A stretch of DNA of 64,000 nt from Roseateles koreensis. GTDB lineage: Bacteria > Pseudomonadota > Gammaproteobacteria > Burkholderiales > Burkholderiaceae_C. The stretch is taken from the NCBI RefSeq assembly GCF_028595305.1, contig NZ_JAQQXS010000011.1, positions 115,429 through 179,428 of the forward strand. Direction: 5' to 3'. The notes beneath the pieces are model-generated. The model saw nothing but the letters and a program-made list of their open reading frames with translations, had not been told where the DNA came from and searched no databases. Numbering within the stretch: position 1 is the stretch's first letter; the number at the start of each line of letters is the position of its first letter. This document shows positions 58,711 to 64,000 of the stretch, in pieces. Position numbers and translations under genes: made by a program.

Positions 58711-61700
58711 ATGGCCTCATTGATCACCGGCTTGACGACAACCCAGATCGCCGATCTGAGTACAGCCACACTGTCGCGCCTAACCTCTGCGGACTGGAAC
58801 GCGTTCACGACCGACCAAATCGGGGCACTGACCTCGATTCAGGCCGCGTCACTGGGAACCTTGCCCTTTGCAACGCTCACCTCCACGCAATTCAGCAATT
58901 TCTCCACACTTGCCCTGCCCTCACTGTCGACCACGGCCATCCGTGCACTCACGAGTGGCGACTTGTCGGCGCTGTCTTCCAGCAGCCTGGAAGTGCTGAC
59001 CACCGCCCAGATTCATGCATTGACGACCACCCAGGTGGTCAATTTGGGCTCCACCGCCGTCAACTACTTGACCACCGACCAAGTCCAGGGGCTGAGCAGC
59101 ACCCAGGTGGCCGCCTTGACGACGAACGAGCTGAGCAACATCAGTTCCGACAATTTGCAGGCGTTGACAAGTGCTCAAATTCGCTCACTGACCACCGCCC
59201 AACTCATTGGCATGGGGTCTGCGGAACTCAACAATCTCTCCACCACACAAATCCAGGCACTGAGCACCAGCCCGCAGGTCTCTTCGCTCTCAAGCGGCGA
59301 GTTGAGCAACCTGAGCACCAGCAACTTGACAGCGTTGACCTCGGCACAAGTACGTGCACTGACAACTGCGCAGTTGAACAACCTCGGTACCACCAATCTC
59401 GACGCGTTGAGCACCGACCAAATCGCCGCATTGACGACGCTGCAGGTGTCATCGCTCGGCTCCACCAACCTCAATGCCCTGACGACCGGACAAATGGCGG
59501 CACTGGGTACCGCCGACATTGCTGCCCTGACGACCACCGAGGTGGCCAATCTCAGCTCCACCAATCTCAACGCGTTGTCGTCGCTGCAAATTCAGGCGCT
59601 GACGACCGGGCAAATCGCAGGCCTGGGTTCAGCCGAGCTGAACAATTTCACCACCGATCAAATGGTGGCGTTGAGCAGCAAGCAAATTGCGGCGCTCACC
59701 ACCAACGAATTGGCCAACCTCAGCTCCACCAATTTGGATGCGCTGAGCTCAGGACAAATCCGCGCCCTGACCACCGCCCAACTCGTCGGCATGGGCTCTG
59801 CGGAGCTCAATAACTTGACGACGGATCAAGTGCAGGCACTGAGCTCGACCCAGGTTTCCGGGCTCTCCACCAATGAGTTGGCCAACCTCAGCTCCACCAA
59901 TTTGGATGCGCTGAGCTCAGGACAAATCCGCGCCCTGACCACGGCTCAGCTCGTGGGCATGGGCTCTGCCGAACTGAACAACCTCACCACCGACCAAATG
60001 CAGGCGCTGAGCAGCGCGCAGATCGCCGGCTTGTCCACGGCGGAGTTGAGCAACCTGAGCTCGACCAATCTGGACGCACTCACCAGCGGTCAAATCCGCG
60101 CCCTCTCCACCGCACAACTGGTGGGCATGGGTTCGGCCGAGCTGAACAGCCTCACCACCGCACAGATGCAGCAGCTGAGCACCGCACAGGTCGCGGGCCT
60201 ATCGACGGCCGAGCTGAGCAATCTGAGCACCGACAATCTGGATGCCCTGACCTCCGCGCAAATCCGCGCCTTGAGCACCACGCAGCTGAACAATCTGGGC
60301 ACCACCAACCTCGACGCGCTGACCACCGACCAGGTGGCCGCCTTGACCACGGCGCAAGTCATGGGCCTGGGTTCGACCAATCTGAACGCGTTGACCACTG
60401 GCGAGATCGCTGCCCTGACCACCGCGCAAGTGGCATCACTCAGCACCAATGAATTGTCAAATCTGAGCTCCACCAATCTGGACGCCCTGAGCACCACGCA
60501 GTTGCGTGCCCTGACCAGTGCGCAACTGATCGGTCTAGGCTCAGCTGAGTTGAACAACCTGACCACCGACCAGATCCAGGGATTGAGCACCGCACAGGTC
60601 GCCGCACTCTCCACCAATGAGTTGGCCAACCTCAGCTCCACCAATCTGGACGCCCTGAGCACCGCACAGGTCCGCGCCTTGACCACGGCGCAGTTGATTG
60701 GCATGGGCTCGGCCGAGTTGAACAACCTGACCACCGACCAGATCCAGGGCTTGAGCACCGCGCAAGTCGCCGCGCTCTCCACCAACGAGCTGGCCAATCT
60801 GAGCTCCACCAATCTGGATGCGCTCACCACGGCGCAAATTCGTGCCCTGACCACCGCTCAACTGGTGGGCATGGGTTCGGCTGAATTGAACAACCTGACC
60901 ACCGACCAGATGCAGGCGCTGAGTTCGACTCAGATCGCCGGCTTGTCCACGGCGGAGTTGAGCAACCTGAGCTCGACCAATCTGGACGCACTCACCAGTG
61001 GCCAGATCCGCGCCTTGAGTACCGCCCAATTGGTAGGCATGGGTTCGGCCGAGCTGAACAGCCTCACCACCGCACAGATGCAGCAGCTGAGCACCGCACA
61101 GGTCGCGGGCCTGTCCACAGCAGAGCTGAGCAATCTGAGCACCGACAATCTGGACGCCCTGACCTCGGCCCAGATCCGCGCCCTGAGCACGACGCAGCTG
61201 AACAATCTGGGCACGACCAACCTCGACGCGCTGACCACCGACCAGGTGGCCGCACTCACCACCGCCCAAGTGGCCGGCCTGGGCTCGACCAACCTGAACG
61301 CATTGACCACGGGCGAGATCGCCGCACTGACCACTGCGCAGATGGCCGCATTGACCACCAATGAGCTGAACAACCTCAGCTCCACCAATCTGGACGCCCT
61401 GAGCTCCACCCAACTGCGTGCACTGACCAGCGCCCAACTCGTGGGCATGGGTTCCGCCGAAATCAACAACCTGACCACGGACCAAATCCAAGGGCTGAGC
61501 ACCGCGCAAGTCGCCGCGCTGTCGACCAACGAGTTGGCCAACCTCAGCTCCACCAATCTGGATGCTTTGAGTACTGGTCAGATCCGCGCCCTGACCACAG
61601 CGCAGCTGATCGGCATGGGCTCGGCTGAGCTCAACAACCTCACCACCGACCAGATCCAGGGCTTGAGCACCGCGCAAGTCGCCGCGCTCTCCACCAATGA

Positions 61701-64000
61701 GTTGGCCAATCTGAGCTCCACCAATCTGGACGCGCTCACCACGGCGCAAATTCGTGCCCTGACCACCGCTCAACTCGTGGGCATGGGCTCGGCTGAATTG
61801 AACAACCTGACCACCGACCAGATGCAGGCGCTGAGTTCGACTCAGATCGCCGGCTTGTCCACGGCGGAGTTGAGCAACCTGAGCTCGACCAATCTGGACG
61901 CGCTCACCAGCGGCCAGATCCGCGCCCTCTCCACCGCACAACTGGTGGGCATGGGTTCGGCCGAGCTGAACAGCCTCACCACCGCGCAGATGCAGCAGCT
62001 GAGCACCGCGCAAGTCGCGGGCCTGTCGACGGCCGAGCTGAGCAATCTGAGCACCGACAATCTGGACGCCCTGACCTCCGCCCAGATCCGCGCCTTGAGC
62101 ACCACGCAGCTGAACAATCTGGGCACCACCAACCTCGACGCCCTGACCACCGACCAGATTGCCGCGCTCACCACCGCCCAAGTGGCCGGCCTGGGCTCGA
62201 CCAACCTGAACGCATTGACCACGGGCGAGATCGCTGCCCTGACCACTGCGCAGATTGGGGCACTCACCACCACCGAACTGAGCAACCTGAGCTCCACCAA
62301 TCTGGACGCCCTGAGCACCACGCAGTTGCGTGCCCTGACCAGCGCCCAATTGATCGGCCTGGGCTCAGCTGAGTTGAACAACCTGACCACCGACCAGATC
62401 CAGGGCTTGAGCACCGCGCAAGTCGCCGCGCTCTCTACCAATGAGCTGGCCAATCTGAGCTCCACCAATCTGGACGCCCTGAGCACCACTCAGATTCGTG
62501 CCCTGACCACGGCCCAACTGGTGGGCATGGGTTCGGCTGAGCTGAACAACCTGACCACGGATCAAATCCAAGGCTTGAGTTCGACTCAGATTGCCGGCCT
62601 GTCGACCAACGAGTTGGCCAACCTCAACTCGACCAATTTGGACGCGCTCACCACGGCCCAGATCCGTGCCCTGACCACCACCCAATTGGTGAACATGGGC
62701 TCTGCCGAGCTGAACAACCTGACCACCGACCAAATGCAGGCGCTGAGCAGCGCGCAGATCGCCGGCTTGTCCACGGCGGAGTTGAGCAATCTGAGCTCGA
62801 CCAATCTGGATGCGCTCACCAGCGGTCAAATCCGCGCCTTGAGTACCGCCCAATTGGTAGGCATGGGCTCGGCCGAGCTGAACAGCCTCACCACCGCGCA
62901 GATGCAGCAGCTGAGCACCGCACAGGTCGCGGGCCTGTCCACAGCAGAGCTGAGCAATCTGAGCACGGACAACTTGGACGCACTGACCTCGGCGCAAATC
63001 CGCGCCTTGACCACCACGCAGCTGAACAATCTGGGCACCACCAATCTTGACGCCTTGACCACCGACCAGATCGCCGCCTTGACCACGGCGCAAGTCATGG
63101 GCCTGGGTTCGACCAATCTGAACGCGTTGACCACCGGCGAGATCGCTGCGCTGACCACCGCGCAGATGGCCGCACTGAGCACCAATGAATTGTCAAATCT
63201 GAGCTCCACCAATCTGGACGCCCTGAGTTCCACCCAGCTGCGCGCCCTCACCAGCGCCCAACTCGTGGGCATGGGCTCGGCCGAGATCAACAACCTCACC
63301 ACCGACCAAATCCAGGGGCTGAGCACCACACAAGTCGCCGCGCTCTCCACCAATGAGCTGGCCAATCTGAGCTCCACCAATCTGGACGCCCTGAGCACCG
63401 GCCAGATCCGCGCCCTGACCACAGCGCAGCTGATCGGCATGGGCTCGGCTGAGCTCAACAACCTCACCACCGACCAGATCCAGGGCCTGAGCACTACGCA
63501 AGTGGCCGCATTGTCGACCAACGAGCTGGCCAATCTGAGCTCAACCAATCTGGACGCGCTCACCACAGCTCAAGTCCGTGCCCTGACCACTGCCCAACTC
63601 GTGGGCATGGGCTCTGCCGAGTTGAACAACCTGACCACCGACCAGATGCAGGCGCTGAGTTCGACTCAGATCGCCGGGCTGTCCACGGCGGAGTTGAGCA
63701 ACCTGAGCTCGACCAATCTGGATGCGCTCACCAGCGGCCAGATCCGCGCCCTCTCCACCGCACAGTTGGTGGGCATGGGTTCGGCCGAGATCAACAGCCT
63801 CACCACCGCGCAGATGCAACAGCTGAGTACCGCGCAAGTCGCGGGCCTGTCGACGACCGAGCTGAGCAATCTGAGCACGGACAATCTGGACGCCCTGACC
63901 TCCGCCCAGATCCGCGCCTTGAGCACCACGCAGCTGAACAATCTGGGCACCACCAACCTCGACGCCCTGACCACCGACCAGATTGCCGCGCTCACCACCG
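58711..64000 (+). CDS. Giant octapeptide-repeat protein (partial, runs off right edge)
   Basis: An open frame of at least 1763 codons with no stop before the edge. After seven residues (MASLITG) nearly the whole sequence is an octapeptide repeat of pattern [LM]-[STG]-[ST]-x-[QEN]-[ILVM]-x-x, for example LTTAQLVG, MGSAELNN, LSTNELAN. About 219 units are visible. Units group in sevens, each group ending in a unit with Gly at position 2. I could follow no Cys, very few aromatic residues, and Arg mainly in QIRA or QLRA; the product should be acidic. No signal peptide is seen, so type I secretion would fit, but no C-terminus is available to test this. The start ATG 58711 has only a weak GAGTGAG upstream. 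I do not recognise a family. A giant surface or secreted protein is inferred from size and repetition alone. Confidence 0.85.
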   Translation, partial: MASLITGLTTTQIADLSTATLSRLTSADWNAFTTDQIGALTSIQAASLGTLPFATLTSTQFSNFSTLALPSLSTTAIRALTSGDLSALSSSSLEVLTTAQIHALTTTQVVNLGSTAVNYLTTDQVQGLSSTQVAALTTNELSNISSDNLQALTSAQIRSLTTAQLIGMGSAELNNLSTTQIQALSTSPQVSSLSSGELSNLSTSNLTALTSAQVRALTTAQLNNLGTTNLDALSTDQIAALTTLQVSSLGSTNLNALTTGQMAALGTADIAALTTTEVANLSSTNLNALSSLQIQALTTGQIAGLGSAELNNFTTDQMVALSSKQIAALTTNELANLSSTNLDALSSGQIRALTTAQLVGMGSAELNNLTTDQVQALSSTQVSGLSTNELANLSSTNLDALSSGQIRALTTAQLVGMGSAELNNLTTDQMQALSSAQIAGLSTAELSNLSSTNLDALTSGQIRALSTAQLVGMGSAELNSLTTAQMQQLSTAQVAGLSTAELSNLSTDNLDALTSAQIRALSTTQLNNLGTTNLDALTTDQVAALTTAQVMGLGSTNLNALTTGEIAALTTAQVASLSTNELSNLSSTNLDALSTTQLRALTSAQLIGLGSAELNNLTTDQIQGLSTAQVAALSTNELANLSSTNLDALSTAQVRALTTAQLIGMGSAELNNLTTDQIQGLSTAQVAALSTNELANLSSTNLDALTTAQIRALTTAQLVGMGSAELNNLTTDQMQALSSTQIAGLSTAELSNLSSTNLDALTSGQIRALSTAQLVGMGSAELNSLTTAQMQQLSTAQVAGLSTAELSNLSTDNLDALTSAQIRALSTTQLNNLGTTNLDALTTDQVAALTTAQVAGLGSTNLNALTTGEIAALTTAQMAALTTNELNNLSSTNLDALSSTQLRALTSAQLVGMGSAEINNLTTDQIQGLSTAQVAALSTNELANLSSTNLDALSTGQIRALTTAQLIGMGSAELNNLTTDQIQGLSTAQVAALSTNELANLSSTNLDALTTAQIRALTTAQLVGMGSAELNNLTTDQMQALSSTQIAGLSTAELSNLSSTNLDALTSGQIRALSTAQLVGMGSAELNSLTTAQMQQLSTAQVAGLSTAELSNLSTDNLDALTSAQIRALSTTQLNNLGTTNLDALTTDQIAALTTAQVAGLGSTNLNALTTGEIAALTTAQIGALTTTELSNLSSTNLDALSTTQLRALTSAQLIGLGSAELNNLTTDQIQGLSTAQVAALSTNELANLSSTNLDALSTTQIRALTTAQLVGMGSAELNNLTTDQIQGLSSTQIAGLSTNELANLNSTNLDALTTAQIRALTTTQLVNMGSAELNNLTTDQMQALSSAQIAGLSTAELSNLSSTNLDALTSGQIRALSTAQLVGMGSAELNSLTTAQMQQLSTAQVAGLSTAELSNLSTDNLDALTSAQIRALTTTQLNNLGTTNLDALTTDQIAALTTAQVMGLGSTNLNALTTGEIAALTTAQMAALSTNELSNLSSTNLDALSSTQLRALTSAQLVGMGSAEINNLTTDQIQGLSTTQVAALSTNELANLSSTNLDALSTGQIRALTTAQLIGMGSAELNNLTTDQIQGLSTTQVAALSTNELANLSSTNLDALTTAQVRALTTAQLVGMGSAELNNLTTDQMQALSSTQIAGLSTAELSNLSSTNLDALTSGQIRALSTAQLVGMGSAEINSLTTAQMQQLSTAQVAGLSTTELSNLSTDNLDALTSAQIRALSTTQLNNLGTTNLDALTTDQIAALTT
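59236..60150 (+). repeat. Diverged 38-unit super-repeat (copy 0)
   Basis: Contains 38 octapeptide units in the same order as later copies but with many substitutions and one extra residue (LSTSPQVSS, nine residues), giving 915 bp instead of 912. Units toward its 3' end are close to the later copies. Confidence 0.85.
60151..64000 (+). repeat. Tandem 912-bp super-repeats (four full copies and a partial fifth)
   Basis: Copies start at 60151, 61063, 61975, 62887 and 63799. The landmark unit LTTAQMQQ opens each copy and LGTTNLDA recurs at 60295, 61207, 62119, 63031 and 63943; both recur at exactly 912 bp (304 residues, 38 units). Within a copy the units group as 7+3+7+7+7+7. The DNA differs between copies mainly by synonymous or conservative changes. 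Confidence 0.93.

Noticed and set aside
58921..63998. Many long minus-strand open frames in the repeat region, up to 602 codons (60541-62349), with Gly/Gln-rich or Val/Ala/Ser-rich translations
   Set aside because: They are shadows: a 24-bp codon-periodic repeat without stops in one antisense frame keeps that frame open. They have no starts with ribosome binding sites, break up into staggered pieces, and the plus frame is continuous.
58732..64000. CRISPR array or non-coding satellite
   Set aside because: There are no unique spacers between repeats, the period is a multiple of three throughout, and differences between units are mostly synonymous or conservative, which indicates coding sequence.

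Overview
The window is a chromosomal segment of a betaproteobacterium of the order Burkholderiales, most likely family Comamonadaceae (a Rhodoferax- or Polaromonas-like genus). This is an inference from the conserved order leuC-leuD-leuB-asd-fimV-truA-trpF-trpB-trpA-accD-folC-SPOR-cvpA-purF-metZ, from smc-zipA near ligA, from the dapC-dapD-pilU-dapE-prmB block, and from the PrsK/PrsR (PEP-CTERM/exosortase) regulators at the left edge. Most of the sequence is ordinary, densely packed housekeeping DNA with many 4-bp ATGA-type gene overlaps.

Layout. 1-4.3 kb: end of an exosortase/exopolysaccharide locus on the minus strand (sugar transferase, histidine kinase PrsK, sigma-54 response regulator PrsR, cut by the edge). 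4.7-15.7 kb: ligA, a CBS/CorC membrane protein, a plus-strand cassette of three envelope proteins, then zipA and smc. 16-24 kb (plus strand): queF, dapC, dapD, a pilU-like ATPase, dapE, prmB and an ABC-F ATPase. 24.1-27.1 kb: ohrR-ohr peroxide defence, an asparaginase and lexA with two candidate SOS boxes. 27.3-28.2 kb: a tandemly duplicated Ala-Glu-Asp tRNA cluster, followed by gltX. 29.8-47.7 kb (minus strand): metZ, purF, cvpA, a SPOR protein, folC, accD, trpABF, truA, fimV, asd, leuBDC and a co-oriented LysR gene. 48.8-58.1 kb: a B12-dependent propionyl-CoA/methylmalonyl-CoA pathway (candidate epimerase, both carboxylase subunits, MeaB-type GTPase, mutase) with a divergent GntR regulator.

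The most unusual feature fills the right end. From 58711 to the edge there is one uninterrupted plus-strand reading frame of at least 1763 codons that contains no stop and consists almost entirely of an octapeptide repeat. The repeat is hierarchical: 8-residue units (24 bp) are grouped in sevens (56 residues, 168 bp), and five such groups plus a three-unit spacer make a 38-unit super-repeat of exactly 912 bp. Five super-repeat starts are seen at exact 912-bp spacing, preceded by a more diverged copy and by 21 still more degenerate units. No domain family could be assigned. It is probably a giant secreted or surface protein, but that is inference. The large minus-strand reading frames in this region are shadows of the repeat.

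Smaller points of interest are a perfect 26-bp palindrome beside the lexA terminator, a terminator-like hairpin and a repeated 28-29-bp element upstream of smc, a 20-bp inverted repeat upstream of ohrR, and an unexplained exported protein between the two propionyl-CoA carboxylase genes.
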